Shown: positions 12,075-24,676 of the stretch, piece after piece | Numbering within the stretch: position 1 is the first letter of the stretch | Layout of the letters: each line of letters starts with the position of its first letter | NCBI GenBank assembly: GCA_022592435.1 | Contig: JABYQS010000013.1 | Coordinates: 124,001 to 188,000 of the forward strand | Length of the DNA stretch: 64,000 nucleotides | Source: Cerioporus squamosus | Taxonomy: Eukaryota > Basidiomycota > Agaricomycetes > Polyporales > Polyporaceae | Reading direction: 5' to 3' | Position numbers and translations under genes: made by a program | Notes under the pieces: model-generated | The model's input: only the letters and a program-made list of their open reading frames with translations | Databases searched by the model: none | What the model was told of the DNA's origin: nothing

Positions 12075-13689
12075 ATGCCTTCCGCCGTCCGTTCATTACT
12101 ATTTCTCGCCCTCGCCGCCCTTTCTGCATCAGCCAGCCCTTACGACCACCACGACCACGACCACGCTGCTCCCCGCGCTCTCCCCGGACGATGGTATCAC
12201 CATGAAGACCATCCCGCCTACGCCCTCTTCCGCCGCGGTGACACCGACGGTGCCACCTACCCCGAGATTGGCTCTCCCGGTGCGTCATCCCCGCCACATC
12301 AACTTCGATGCATCCCTCTTACCTAGCTTCTCATTCCGCATCCGAACAGAATGGAGTGCGGGCTACCCGGACACGGACGTGACCAAGGGCCTCCCCCAAG
12401 CATGGACCGACGCCCTCAACGCTGCCGTCAAGGCCGGCAAAATTCCCAACATTCCGGTGTCGACCTCGACCGGCGGTAACCCCACCTACCCGCAAGGCTT
12501 CGACCCGAACGGCCCTACCGTCTGCTCTGCCACCTACAAGTGCCGCAACAAGGAAGACCTCTGGGACGCTCCAGATGGTGTCTTCGGTTCTAGTTTCGAC
12601 GATGGTCCTCTTCCGGTATGTCTCGACTACTCTCCTCCGAGAGGCCTCGGACCGAACGTTTTATTGACGCCGTGCTATCTTTGTGCCAGACGTCCATGCC
12701 GCTCTACCAGTTCCTCAAGGACAACAACGTGATCACCACCCACTTCATGATTGGCTCGAACATCCTGTGGAATGTGGACGAGTTCAAGTTCGCCTTTGAG
12801 ACGCTCGAGAGTGAGTGCTTAGTGCGGCGGTGCATGCGGTTCCGGCATTGATGTTGATCGCGTGTTCTCCCAACAGGCGATATTGCGGTCCACACATGGA
12901 CGCACCCGTACATGACCACGCTGAGCAATGAGCAGGTCATTGGCGAGCTCGGCTGGACGATGGAGCTTATCCACAACTCGACTGGTGGCCGTCTTCCCAA
13001 GTACTGGCGCCCGCCCTACGGTGACTCGGACGAACGTGTCCGCGCCATCGCTAAGGAGGTCTTCGGTCTCACCACGGTTATCTGGAATCAGGAGTACGTT
13101 GACGTTTTGTTGCGCGCCCGCGGCACTCAACTGATCTGTCGTCGTGTCTAGTACCGAGGACTGGAGCATCGGTTCGGCCGGTGGTGCTACTCGCCCGCAG
13201 GTTGACGCAAACCTGAAGACGTGGATCACTGGTCCCAAGTCTCCCGGCCTCATCATTCTCGAGCACGAGCTGAGCAACAACACCGTCGACGCGTTCATGC
13301 AGGCGTTCCCGCTCATCGCCCAGAATGGTTGGAAGTTCGAGAGCCTCGCCCGCCTTGACGGCGGCTCCGTCTACCAGAACTCCCCCGACGACTCCTCCGA
13401 CGTCACGCCTCAGTCCGTCGGCGTCCTTGCTGCGGTATCCCCCAGCCCGCCCGCTGGATCCTCCTCCGCTGGATCATCGAGCACAAGCAGCAAGCCCTCG
13501 GGCACCGGCGCCGCTAGCTCTGGGTCTTCGAGCACCGCGTCCGGCTCGTCAGCGAACCCCAGCGCCACAGGCGCCGCTCAGGATCAGAAGAACGGTGCCG
13601 TGTCGCGCTTCTCGTCGCCCATGTCGTGGCAGTCCGCCGCATTGACGACGACTCTGAGCGTCCTTGCGGCCGCGTTCGCGCTTTCATGA
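12075..13689 (+). CDS. GPI-anchored chitin deacetylase (polysaccharide deacetylase, CE4)
   Basis: Exons 12075-12279, 12350-12615, 12690-12810, 12877-13093 and 13152-13689; 448 residues. Residues 1-20 form a signal peptide ([16 protein letters not shown]), followed by a His/Asp-rich patch. Catalytic motifs: SFDDGP at about 150-155, with the base and metal-binding Asp pair; HTWTHP at 203-208, giving the two metal His; and RPPYGD at about 242-247. The order and spacing match fungal chitin deacetylases. The last 90 residues are Ser/Thr/Gly-rich and end in a hydrophobic segment after a small-residue site, as for GPI attachment. The enzyme would remove acetyl groups from wall chitin at the cell surface to make chitosan. 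A TATA box lies 69 bases upstream. Confidence 0.93.
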
Positions 13690-16600
13690 TGACTTTTGCG
13701 TGGTCTTCCCCTCCTCTTACCTCCTACGGCTGTTGTTCATATGGGTTGGTGTGCGAACTTTTACAGTGCTTATAACTATGACGGCGCGGCACTCCTGACA
13801 TTGGATTAGAACTCACCTAATCACAGACCACTACCGCTTCTCTTTCTATTCCCCAATCTTCTCTTTCCCTCTCTCTGGTGGTGGTACTTACAAGGACTTT
13901 TGGTCGGGTCGCCTCTCGGTTGTTGGTTCTCTCGCGCCCGAACTGCATACCTGACTTGAAATATTCCCCCTGTAACGTACCGTCACGACCCCGGACTTGC
14001 TACTCTGTCATCATCTCCATATCCTCCGCGCATCTTCTATGTACATCTTCGGACCCCATACTTACCGACGCGTCCACGGCCCTCGTATTTTATCGAGGGG
14101 CACCGTAATCACATTTGTCTTGTCGCGGGCATCTATCTCCTATCTATCCCCAGCGTGCTTACCACCTGTCACACTCCTTTTTGTTGGTTTCCGGTCGAGT
14201 CGAAGCAGTCGTGTAGTGTAGAGACACCTTTCTGCGAATGGTAATTGCTGGGAAGGCTTCCCTGCCCACCTTGCGTGTGGTCTGTGGGCGCGAGTTTGGA
14301 GTCGGCGTCGGCGTCGGCGGCCTCCCTCGTGCATGCCTCGGGCGCAACCTGGAGTACTAGTGCAGGAGTTCTACGGCTAACTTGCGCCCGTATGGTGGGG
14401 AACGGCCTCCGCTCAATCGGGCGCGTTGAAGTTCAGGGCGGCCGGCTACAGGAGTTTGCTTGACAGGAGCCTAACCACCGCCGGGCTGCCAGCCGGCGTT
14501 CCCAGCACTGAGACAAGAAACCCAGATGCCGTCGTTGGCTCAGGACAAGAGGCAAAGCCAGCGCCCCTCAGGAGGATCGGCAGCTCGGCGGTGTCACCCA
14601 AGTTTGACGGATCAGGAAGTTGTTGAGCTTGTGTGTCCCCCAGGGTCCACAGCGTTGGTTCCTGAAAGCGAGGTTACGGACTCGGAGGTTAAGCCGTGGA
14701 CCTACATGCCGACCACCGCGGGATGTGGGGCGACCAGTCGGACGTCGTGGACGTGCGCGGAGAAGACTGCGCAGCAGGGCACTTCCGTGAAGGGCGTGCG
14801 GGGAAAACGTGACGCGGCGCGTACATACTGTGGCGAGATAAGATTAGCTGCGGGTTGGGAGATCTAGCCGAGCCTCGAGGTTCTGCAGCGCGCTCAGGTT
14901 GTAGGCTCGGCTCGGCCGCCACACTGCAGCTGGTCCCGCCCCTCATGCACGTCGCGACCTCCCTGTCCATGCTGTATCGGAATCGGATGAGAGTCTCAGT
15001 CTACGCCAATCTGGTGCTCTGCAACGTGCGACTTGGGCGAGCGGCGGTGCTTCCAGCCGTATCGGCATTGCGCGCGTCGACTTCTTGGACGCCGCCTGGG
15101 CGGGCAGATGCGCGCATGCATTCAAGTCCTTTCAGGTCTCGGAAGCGGTGAGAGCCCGCACTACTGGATACCCGCTCTCTGCGCAGCGTTGAATGTTCTG
15201 GCCAGGTTTCGGCCAGGAAGCAGGTCCTTGTTCGGAATGCGCCGTGGAGGCCGAGAGGCCCCTGCTGCACACAACCGTGTTGCCGATTCCAGGCCTAGTT
15301 GTCGACGTCCTCCTACTGCATGCGCCGCTGCTTCGCGAGTTGGCCGTTGCTAAGACCTCACTTGGCGATATCAGTAGACTTCTAATCCGCTAGGCTGTTG
15401 ACTTCTTTCAGTGCGTCGCGGTGCGGCGCATCAGGCCTCAGGCTCAGAAGCCATGCAAGACCAATCATACCTCCACGTCCATTCATGCTGCAGAACTGGA
15501 TGCAAGTACAGAAGAGGTCCAAGTACCTGGATTCAATTGCGACAGGCGAACGTCGTCGTCTCAAGACAGAACTTATCCTCTCTGGTCTCTGGTAAGCTCG
15601 CAGCTGCCTTCCAATTGCCGAAGTCGTTCCTGACCAGTGACGACTTATTCTCTCTCGCTTCCGACGATGGACTCCAACGATGATACATTTCCACACAGAG
15701 TAGTGTCTCTGGACGCATCCAGGACGAAAAGTTCAAACTGGCTGCCACGTCTACCGCTACCTCTCCCCTTCTTCTCTTTCTACCGCCGTCTTCCACCAAG
15801 GCCCTCTCCCCGCTCTACGACCTTCCACCTCCTTCCCCCTCTGCGATGTCCGGCAAGCCATTAACGGAGGTGATAAATTATGGGCAACGGATGTGAAGTG
15901 GTGAACGTATGAAGGTATGGTCGTGCGAGCGACAGCGGCAAAACGAAGAGCGCACGCTGTGCTGCGTCGTGAAGAGTCGTGGCACGAAGCCTGTTGCTTG
16001 AAGATGGTAATGCGGGGCAGGTGCGAATGCGAATGCGTGCGCGGTGCGGGTGTCCGCTGACGGGTATAGCCGGTGTGTTGTCTGTCGACAGGACAAGCGG
16101 TCAGCGTCACACTCCCAGGACGATGAACGGTGCGTACAGAAGAATGCGGGACGTCACTCACGATATGGGATAGGACAGGGTAGCGCATCTATGCGATGAC
16201 GCAGCCGCTGTGGTCGCCGCTGGTGCCAGTATCGTCGCGGTCAACGAAGACCTCGACGGCCGGCTCGTCGATCGGAACGGGAGAAGCAATGGTGAAGGCG
16301 TCCATTGGCGACGATGATATGAGTGTGCAGGCGGTGCGGGAGGTATGGAGGAAAGGGTAGGACGAAGCCCGGCCGAGGTACGCGAGAGAAGTTGCGGAGG
16401 ACGACTGTGCTGCCGCCTCCCCAACGGCCCATGCTCACTATTTATGCCCCTTCCCAGTCCAGATCTAAGTCAATGTCCCTCGACGCCCTCCGCCCCGTGC
16501 GGCGTGCGTCATGGGCTCGCCGACGAATCCAGCAAAGACAATAAGACGCGGCAGCACGTGAAGGCGTCGCCGACCTGCCCAAGATCCTTGTCGCAGATGG

Positions 16601-17850
16601 GCTTGTTGTCTGTCGGGGATCACTAGGAAGACGATCCTGCGCTAGCACTCACACCCCATTGGCCGGCATCCCAGCGCTTTCGGCCTCCCAAACGTCCGGA
16701 CTTCCTTCCTCTTCCTTCTGCACACGGGCAAGCGCTCATGTATGTGCGCAGACAATAACCTGTAATCGACGCTAGCCACATATTGCCCTAATTCCACCCC
16801 CACCCCCGTCCCGTCGCGCCCGGTACCGGTCATATCAGCGCCATCGCATCATCGAGCACGCGCTGCCCGCACTTTGTCACGGCGAAGCTTGACTGTGCCC
16901 GCTGCGACGACATTGATTTCGCCCAGCGCCTGTGAGACATCGTTATTGTTATACGAAACGCCTGCGCAACCTCGTGCAGGTCGTCCCAAGTCAATAAGGA
17001 GCATATCTTGCATCAATCTTCTCCGATTCGGTCCGGTGGCGATCTCTCTTTCTTCTGTTGGCGTCCGTGCGCTAGGGGCTAGACCCTGAGGCCTGAGGCC
17101 TGAAGTTGCCACCAGGCGCAGCAAACTTAGCGGGAGGTCTTGTTCGAGAGGATTGAGGTACAGTGTTGACTGCGTTCTGACCTGTTCTGACGGTCGCCTC
17201 AGGCACACTGACCGTCGAGCCGAATCGCTACACAGATAGTCTGGTTCTTGGATCAAGAGATATGATCGTGTATGTGCCAGGTCCAGACAACATACGGCTA
17301 CCACGACCGTCGACAGTGCAACAACGTACACTCGCAGAGACCAAATCACTTCGTTACGTCATCAAGTCATTAGCATGCGACACAAGGAGGAAGGGGGAAG
17401 CGCAGTGCGCGGCGCGGATCCGAAGGGAAGGAGCAGGAAGGAGTTCGCCCATATGTGAGAGGCGCTGGGTGTGTACTAGGGGAACGCAGACGCGATAAGA
17501 TAAATGCAAGATTAAGATATGTACCGGGCAAGGGGAGGATGCGAAAACAATTGGACGAACGAGGGAGGTGAGAGGATAGGAGATGACAGATGGGGATGAG
17601 AACGAAGCGCGACGCACAACCGTATCCGAAGTGTCCCAAAGCAGCATACGAGCGAGCGAAGACGAGCTGAAGCCATAAGATTATAAGGTGGCCGCTCAGA
17701 AGTCCAACGACGAGGGGAAGAGACGCGAACGGGCGAGCGGAGAGCGAGGACGGAGAGCACAGAATGCAGCGTCTATGAAGGAAGACACGCCATATTGTCG
17801 TGCGGGTTGACGCCTAGGCGGCGATTGCACCAGCTGCACGGCGAGCGCGA
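13690..17850. other. Long gene-poor interval
   Basis: 4.16 kb without a gene I can support. Several ORFs of 60-166 codons occur on both strands, but none shows a domain, a consistent splice pattern or typical composition. The longest (16849-17349, minus, 166 codons) begins with a hydrophobic stretch but is otherwise Arg/Ser-rich and looks random. The interval contains the 3' ends of the flanking genes. No terminal repeats, target duplications or transposase/reverse-transcriptase motifs were found by eye. Confidence 0.5.
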
Positions 17851-20256
17851 TCACAGTATACTCGGCCACTTGAGCCTCAAACCCTCCAGCCACCGCAGGT
17901 ACAGCAGCTCCGAGATGGGTGACTTCCGTACCGGCGAGCCGGGGTCGGGCTGCGTCGGACCTGGCGTTGGTGACGATGTCGAAGGGAGACCAGATATTTC
18001 CTCCTCTTCGGTCACAATGAGGCCCTTCGCTGTCATCTCGCTCCTGCGGATGATGCGCTTGTGCGGGAACAGCGAGCGCGCGGTCTGGATGTGGCTGCGC
18101 ACGGCGGAGTTGCTGGTAACGAACTATCAGTAACGAGCATGTAGAGTAGACGAAAAGTCACAACGTACTCGTTGATGCCAGCAAGGATATCAAGGATGAT
18201 GTTGTAGGCTAGTTCAGGATTGACGTCCCGCAGCTCCTCGAAACCGCGAGATATCATGCTGAGAGACTCGATCTCCCGCGCATCCATGTCGTCCCTCGTT
18301 GCCTAGCACCAATTGTCAGCATGTCACATTCTCCAATCATACCTTCGTGACATACCTTCTGCAGCAGTGGCAGCACCACGTCGTCAACAAGCGACTTCCC
18401 CGCCTTCTGCGCCTCACTAGCCGCCCGCCTATGAGGCGCCTTCGTGCTCGAGGGCGACGAGGGGGCCGACGACGTGCTGCCCTCGCGGCTGCGCAGACTC
18501 CCTACGTACTCCTCCGACATCCTCAGAGAACGGACCGTGTCCACCTTCTTCACCGGGCGGATAGTGTCCACACCGGTCCCGAGGTCAGCCTCCTGGAGCA
18601 CGGTCCCGGACGCGACGTTGTTGCGCGCAGCATATGAAGCACGTCTCGATGAGCGAACGGACCCGGTGTAGGCCGGTGGAGGCTCAGCGGCATCAACGAC
18701 CTGAGCGTCCACGTCTTCGACGCTCTGCGAGGGGGTGATGGGTGCAGGACTCGAAGTCTCGTCCGAACCATTATCGTTGATCAATGACGGAGTGTCCTTC
18801 TCGTCTCTGGAGTACGAGCGGATGACGACCGTCGAGTGACCAGCGTCGGTGTTCATGCCGAGGCCTCCGAGAGCTGCCGTAGGCTGGAGGGGCACGTCGC
18901 TCCCCTTCGTGGTGGCGGCGCTCGTGTCGATGCTCATGTGTGCGTCGTACGTCGACTCGTCCTCTTCGGGCAGCTCGTCGTAGTCGTCGTCAGGAATCAT
19001 CCCAGGTGGCATGATGTCCTTGGCCATGCTCCGGAGCGAACCCATCGCTGAGTTTGTACGGATTGTGTTGAAGTCCCACTCGCTGCGCAGCGTCCCATCC
19101 CAGGCACCACTATTCCGGACGGTTGCCTGGTAGTACTGAGGACCCTTGCCTGGGGAACGCGTGCGATAGTCCTGGTGTCGTTCGATGAGCTCCGTGAGGT
19201 AGGACGTCTTGCGCGCGCTACGGATGAACCGGTGCTGCAATAGCTCCTTCGTCGATGGCCGCTGTAAATAAAGAACGACGCGATAGTCAGCACAGTTTAT
19301 ACGCTCGGCCCGGCGACCAACGCACCGAATGAGGATCCTTGGTCAGGCACTGCGCCACGAAGTCCTTAAAGGCCAGAGAGAATGGACCGTCAAGAACCGG
19401 GGGCTTCGCCTTCGGGATGAGGAAGAGCACCCGCATAGGGTGGTACTCTGCCAATGGCGGTTCGCCCTTCGCCATCTCTATCGCCGTGATACCCAAACTC
19501 CATATGTCCGCTTTTGCATCGTACCCTGCTTGCCGGATCACTTCTGGGGCCATCCAGAAGGGCGTACCAACGAAGGTATGCCTCAACGTGCTGGTAAGTT
19601 GCGCGGCTACACCAAAGTCGGCAAGCTTGACCTTCCCAGACGCCGAGAGCAAGACGTTTGCCGCCTTGATATCGCGGTGGATGGTGCCCTCGCTGTGGAG
19701 ATAGTCGAGACCAAGGAGGAGCTCACGCATAATAACGGCGATATGCGCCTCCGTGAACACGCCAGCCTTCAAAAGATCCAGACACGAGCCACCGGCGAGG
19801 AACTCCATCACTATCCACAGCTTGTACGCCACTACGAAGGAGCCGTAGTATCTTGTCACATACTCGGAGTCGCACTGGGCCAGGCTCGCGATTTCTTGCT
19901 GAATCTCGGAGATGTCGTCGTCGGAATCCTCCAGGTCTGCCCACATTTATTAGAGAACTCCCAGAGAGGTACGTCGACCACGCACCGATCTGCTTGATGG
20001 CGACAATCTGCTTCGTTTCGTTGTGGATCGCCTTGTAGACCGTGCCAAAACTGCCCGTCCCCAGCTTCTCCAAAAGGGTGTACTGGCTCGCGGGATTGCT
20101 ACTGGGTATATATGGCCACGGCTCCGGGGACCTCACTTTGCGCTCGCCGACGGGCGACGGGGGCGGGGACTTTGTGAGTTGCTTGGGCTGGAAACCATGA
20201 CTGTCAGAAGAGCTGCCCGACGAACTGTGCTTTTTCAGGAGACGAGAAGGCGGCAT
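17851..20256 (-). CDS. Ste20/GCK-family kinase, Nak1/Kic1 (MST) type
   Basis: Exons 19986-20256, 19326-19936, 18356-19261, 18169-18302 and 17851-18112; introns of 49, 64, 53 and 56 nt; 727 residues. The kinase domain (about 60-320) has [34 protein letters not shown] and the activation segment [14 protein letters not shown]. This is the GCK signature, with all catalytic residues present. A Ser/Thr/Pro and acidic linker follows. The last 90 residues end in [15 protein letters not shown], a C-terminal feature of fungal Nak1/Kic1/Pod6 kinases. In yeasts this kinase sits upstream of the NDR kinase Cbk1/Orb6 in the RAM/MOR network controlling polarity and septum/wall genes. The matching NDR kinase is encoded at 40708-42662 in this window. 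Confidence 0.9.
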
Positions 20257-21425
20257 GTCGCGAGGGCGGCGGCAGCACTCAGCGGGCGGGGCGGGGGGAC
20301 GCGCACTGGAGGGGGACGCAGGGTGCGACGGAGAACGTCAGAACGGCGACGCCCTCGCACAGTGGGACCTTCTAGCGTGCACGTGTGCGGGACGACGGGC
20401 CCAACGTCCACGCGGATGAGATGGAGAACCGGAAAATACGCCATCTCCCCATGACGCTTCCATGCTGATTGGGCCCAGTACTATGACGAACATCGAGGCG
20501 TGGCGGAAGGTTCACTCACCATGATTCGTCAATATCGTTACTTGGATATATGCGTGGATAAATAGCGTGATAAGTGAGACAGAGCGTTGATAGCGAGGCG
20601 TGCGGGAAGGAGGAAGTGGAGGAACGTGCAGAACAAGGACACGCGGAGTGGTTGCGACGCGCACGGGGTCGAGAAGGAGTATATGGGGAGATTGCCGCGT
20701 CAAGACTGTTGCCGGTTGTGGCCAGATTGGTGATGGATCGTCGGGCGGCGTGGTCGAGGCTGAGCTCGCCGTGGCAGGTGCGGAGGACGCTGTCGCGGCG
20801 ACGCAAGGCTCGAGGGCGGGACAGAGGAGCAGCCCAAAACGGCCGAGGGAACGCAAGTCTGGCAGGTGACGTGATCTCTCCCTCGGCGGCAGTGGAGCTA
20901 GGATCGCTCACGTCGGTCTCAACGTGGACAACGGTTGCCTATGATTCACGAACTATTGAGAAAACATCGTAACTTGACGAAACCGCCAAAATGGTAGTGT
21001 ACAGTCAAAGTTCACGAGGGTTCACTATCAATCCGCAGACATAAGGCATCGTTGCCCACGGTGTCTCAGTCCACACAAGCACGTCCGGCGCGCGCCTCGC
21101 CGCCGCAATGAAGCTGATTAAAATGATGCGTGCTGGTCGCCGTGGCCAGCCATGCGCACCACTCACAGGAGACCTGCATTCGCCGTAGCCGCATCGCCGG
21201 ATGTCATACTGCACGCACATACCTCCGCGAATTGAGAACTCTAACCCTGTCGGACACAATTACCGTGGAATCGCCGGTCCCACCATTCGCACGACAGCAT
21301 TTTGGATACGCATATGCGCATGAATATCGGCATGGCATGTGGGTTGGTGGTGGCAGCGTATAGATACAGATGGAAGTGACAGACTCAGACAATAGACACC
21401 CAGCGACTCGCTCAAAGCAACCTCC
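20257..21425. other. Intergenic region, GCK-kinase promoter to RPL35 3' end
   Basis: 1.17 kb. It holds the promoter of the minus-strand kinase gene and the 3' UTR of the minus-strand RPL35. ORFs at 20516-20972 on both strands are mutual shadows with no recognisable content. Confidence 0.5.
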
Positions 21426-21970
21426 TCATGCCTTCACCGCGTACTTCCGGATCGGGAAGTGGATGTCCTTCTTGCGCTGCTTGAGCGTCTTGAGCGACGC
21501 TTCGTGCTGGGCAAGGTGAACGGTATTTAGTCAATCACTCGAAACCTCAGCCGCAGGCAAGACGCACCTTCGTCAGACGTCTCCGGATGGCGCGGGTCTT
21601 CTTGGGTCGGAGGTCAAGGGGGAGGTACTTCTTGTTCTTGTAGAACTCGCGGAGGTTTTGCCTCTGCTTTTGGTTCATGACGGTCAAGACCCGGGCGATG
21701 GACTTGCGGACAGTGTTGCTGGAGACGAACAGCGGATCAGACCAAGTACTAACACATACAGCGAAACCACGCACATCTTGGTGAGCTTCGCCGCGGAGCC
21801 ACCAGCAATCTTCTGTACCCGGAGCGTCAAGAGCTCCGTCTTCAGCTCCGTGAGCTGCTTCGACAAGTCATTCTTGGACCTGGAAGTTCGAACGTCAGCA
21901 TACAGCAGAACAACCATAGCAGGACCACGCACTTGGACTGGAGCTCGTACGCCTTGACCTTGCCGGGCAT
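21426..21970 (-). CDS. RPL35: 60S ribosomal protein L35 (uL29)
   Basis: Four small exons (21933-21970, 21775-21879, 21568-21718, 21426-21506) give 124 residues, the usual length. Introns are 53, 56 and 61 nt. Motifs: [67 protein letters not shown], and [18 protein letters not shown]35 lies at the peptide exit tunnel of the large subunit. High intron density in a short ribosomal-protein gene is common in basidiomycetes. The reading frame and all residues expected for a functional copy are present. Confidence 0.97.
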
Positions 21971-22697
21971 TTTGTCGGTTGGGAGTCTGCAGATGGAAGT
22001 ATGGCGTCAGAACGCATGCTCCTTCAACTTTCGGTTCCACCAGCAATCTCAGGGCTCGCATGGACATGTCGCAGCATCACGGAATCCTCCAGACGAGCCC
22101 GAAACCAGCAGCAGAGGGGGGAAACGAGATAATCACCTTGAGGAGTGTCGTAGGGGATGTACGCGCCTGGCTTGGGACGAGGAATACAGAGCGTGGGACA
22201 ATCCGGCGTGTACTGTGTAGTTCTTCCAGCCACACTCCCACGGCCGCGTGGACCTGCCTAATTGGGCGATGAAGGCCGTCGTCGCGCGTGGCGACGTCGC
22301 CAGGGCTGAGAGTCTCACTGAGAGCGGTGCTCTATGCTTGTCTGCCACAACCTTCCTGCTGGGGGCTGCCGCCGTGCTCGCTGACTCACTCGCTGCTCTC
22401 TATAACAAGCTTGCACTGGGAACCTGGCGTCTACCGACATGTAGACTACTCTCTTTGGGTGGCCTTTGTGAGCGAGGCTGTGGGTGCTGACCGCCGCTTG
22501 ACCTCTCCCCCTCCCCGTCTTTGTTCGCCGCGTTGCATGTCGCCGCCCCACCGCAATCGCCACGCGCATACATCTTGCGAGCTTTCTTGGAGCAACATAA
22601 CCACCCCGGCTCAGAGTGGTACGCGGCTTCCGTGACTGTATGCGCGACCCGTCACTTGACGGAAAGTACAATCAGGCCGCCACGCTACGACAACGCG
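21971..22697. other. Intergenic region upstream of RPL35 and the orphan ORF
   Basis: 727 bases between divergent starts. It should contain the RPL35 promoter. I did not find a convincing TATA box or other element. Confidence 0.45.
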
Positions 22698-23270
22698 ATG
22701 TCCTCAAAACAACCCCCAAGTCTCGACCTGCATGCCCTCGCGCCTCTCTTCCCACATGTGGACCCAGACGTGATCGCGTCGATCGTCCGGCACGAGCTCT
22801 CTGGCGCCGAGCTCTACAAGCTCGACTCCCGCCGCATCCTCGAATCCACATGGCACCTCATCGAGGTCACCGTCGACGAGAGCACGCTCTCGCTCCACTC
22901 CGCACCCGCCGCCACCGAGACGTACGCGACGCTCGACTCGCTCCTCGTCCCGCTGAATGCGTACTTCTCCGTCCTCTGCGTCCACGGGCTCTCTCATGGC
23001 CAGTCGCCCATGCTTCCGTACCACTTCTTCCGCTATAGCAGCCACCTGGTGAAGATCGCCGCGCAGTACGAGTGGGCCGCTGTGCTGTCGTATCACCTCG
23101 CGTCGTTCGCGCGCAGATGCAAGGAGATGCGGAAGGGAGACTTTGCAGGATGGGGGCGCGTGGACATGGATCTGATGGAGGAGTTCCTTGTCCCGAATCA
23201 AAAAAGCCGTTATGGTACTGTACACACCTTCGCCGGTGCTTCCAAGTCGTGGGTGCTGATCGATCCATGA
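22698..23270 (+). CDS. Orphan intronless protein, possibly retroelement-derived
   Basis: A single open frame of 190 residues starting at the ATG at 22698. The N-terminal half has a pattern of short helices (DPDVIASIVRHELSGAELYK). The C-terminal half reads MLPYHFFRYSSHLVKIAAQY, then EWAAVLSYHLASFARRC and GDFAGWGRVDMDLMEEFLV. The Y.H...F..R..+M..GD..GW...D..L pattern resembles a conserved segment of many short basidiomycete proteins that look derived from retrotransposon Gag. I infer that relation from pattern only. No zinc knuckle, protease or reverse transcriptase is nearby, so this would be a solitary remnant or a host-adopted gene. Function unknown. Confidence 0.55.
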   Translation: MSSKQPPSLDLHALAPLFPHVDPDVIASIVRHELSGAELYKLDSRRILESTWHLIEVTVDESTLSLHSAPAATETYATLDSLLVPLNAYFSVLCVHGLSHGQSPMLPYHFFRYSSHLVKIAAQYEWAAVLSYHLASFARRCKEMRKGDFAGWGRVDMDLMEEFLVPNQKSRYGTVHTFAGASKSWVLIDP

Positions 23271-23419
23271 AGACACGAGACGCTAGCGGGCGAGTTACGT
23301 CCGCAAGCGCACGGACGCATTAAGTATAGTATCAATGTATGTTCGTAGTTCTGCAACGCAGCGATGTGACTTGTGTGGATAGACTGCCTCGACATAAGTG
23401 AGTTTCTTCCCTGCACGGA

Positions 23420-23712
23420 CTACTTCGACTCTGCGATGCGCTTTCTCTCGCGGCCGTAGCGGTCGACCAACTTGAGCTCGCTCCTCACCATCTTGATCAA
23501 AACGTCAAGATCCTCTCCCTGAGCAACATCTTCAGAATCGCCGCTATTCCGGCTCTTGATGAGTGCGCCTAGCCGGGCGCGCAGCTTGTCGCGCAAGACT
23601 AATAGATCCAAGAGCGAGGGTGGGTCCGGCTTGCCGAAGTTGCGAGTCAACATCTCTCGCACTTCTTCGGTGTCTATCGGGTGTGGAGGAGTATCAGACG
23701 TGGCTGGCTCCG

Positions 23713-23749
<37 letters not shown>

Positions 23750-24676
23750 CTCAGGATTGGACCGTTTCACCGACATAAAATCGATCGTCTGGAATCGATC
23801 TGTTGTCAACGGTCGTGTCTGCCAATTACTGTAAGAATAGTCTCCTACCTCCCGATCCTTGGCAGCCGGGCTCGTCTGAGAGTCCTCCGTCAGACCATCT
23901 ACGTGCTTAGGAAGCGCATTCCCGACTGTCGGCAGATCATGTGGACTACTTGGACGACTTTGAGACGTCCGTAGCCCTGTCGGAGGAATGGCTGGCTCTG
24001 ACTTTGTCGGAGGAGTGGATGGCTCCATGGACAACATCGTCTGACATGAGTGTGTTGTCAACGATTGCGTGTCTGTGATTTTATCAGGAGGAGCGTCCTA
24101 CCTCCAAGACCCTCGTAAGCACGCTCTTCCCAGACTCCTTTGGCAGGTCATCGGCCGACCTCGAGTCCACAGTGCTGACCGTCGGCGGGTCGTCTACCTG
24201 ATTCGCCGACTCCAGGTGCTCTATCCACGCCTTGCGTGCTCTGGCAATGTCGAACAATTTGAGCTCCCTCTTGACTGCCCGTATTCGAGCTTCGAGAATT
24301 GTTCGCCCACGTACGTCCCCAAGATTGGAATGATCCCGGGATTTTATGAGGCGTGACAGCATCCTGACCACCCTGTCGCGTTTGCGTGCGAAATCCAAGA
24401 GCGAGGGTGGGTCCGGCTTGCCGAAGTGACGAATCAACATGTCTCGCACTTCTTCAGCGCGTATCGGGGGTGGAGGAGCCTGAGACTTGGCTGGCTCTGG
24501 CTGTGGCGGAGGAGTGGACGTCTTCATCGACGTATGATCAACCGTCTAACGTGGGTATGTTGTCAACGATCGTGTCCGTGATGTAAGAGAAAGAGCCTCA
24601 TACCTCGGGACCTCTTGTAGCCGCGCTCTCCTTGAGGTTCGTTGACGAGTGATCCACTGACTCCGAGACCATATTC
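23420..24676 (-). repeat. Tandem exon-intron units within paralogue B
   Basis: Bases 23608-23640 and 24395-24427 are near-identical over 33 bases (both encode FGKPDPPSLLD), with similarity continuing on both sides. The three introns at 23789-23848, 24041-24101 and 24546-24603 all contain a related segment ending in CGTTGACAACA. The repeat unit therefore includes introns, so it arose by DNA duplication. Confidence 0.75.

Noticed and set aside
16849..17349. 166-codon ORF with a hydrophobic start, possible secreted protein
   Set aside because: After the first 25 residues the composition looks random. There is no cleavage-site pattern and no family resemblance, and an overlapping frame is equally open.
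20516..20972. Overlapping ORFs on both strands in the GCK-kinase promoter
   Set aside because: They are mutual shadows in GC-rich DNA, without motifs or splice signals.
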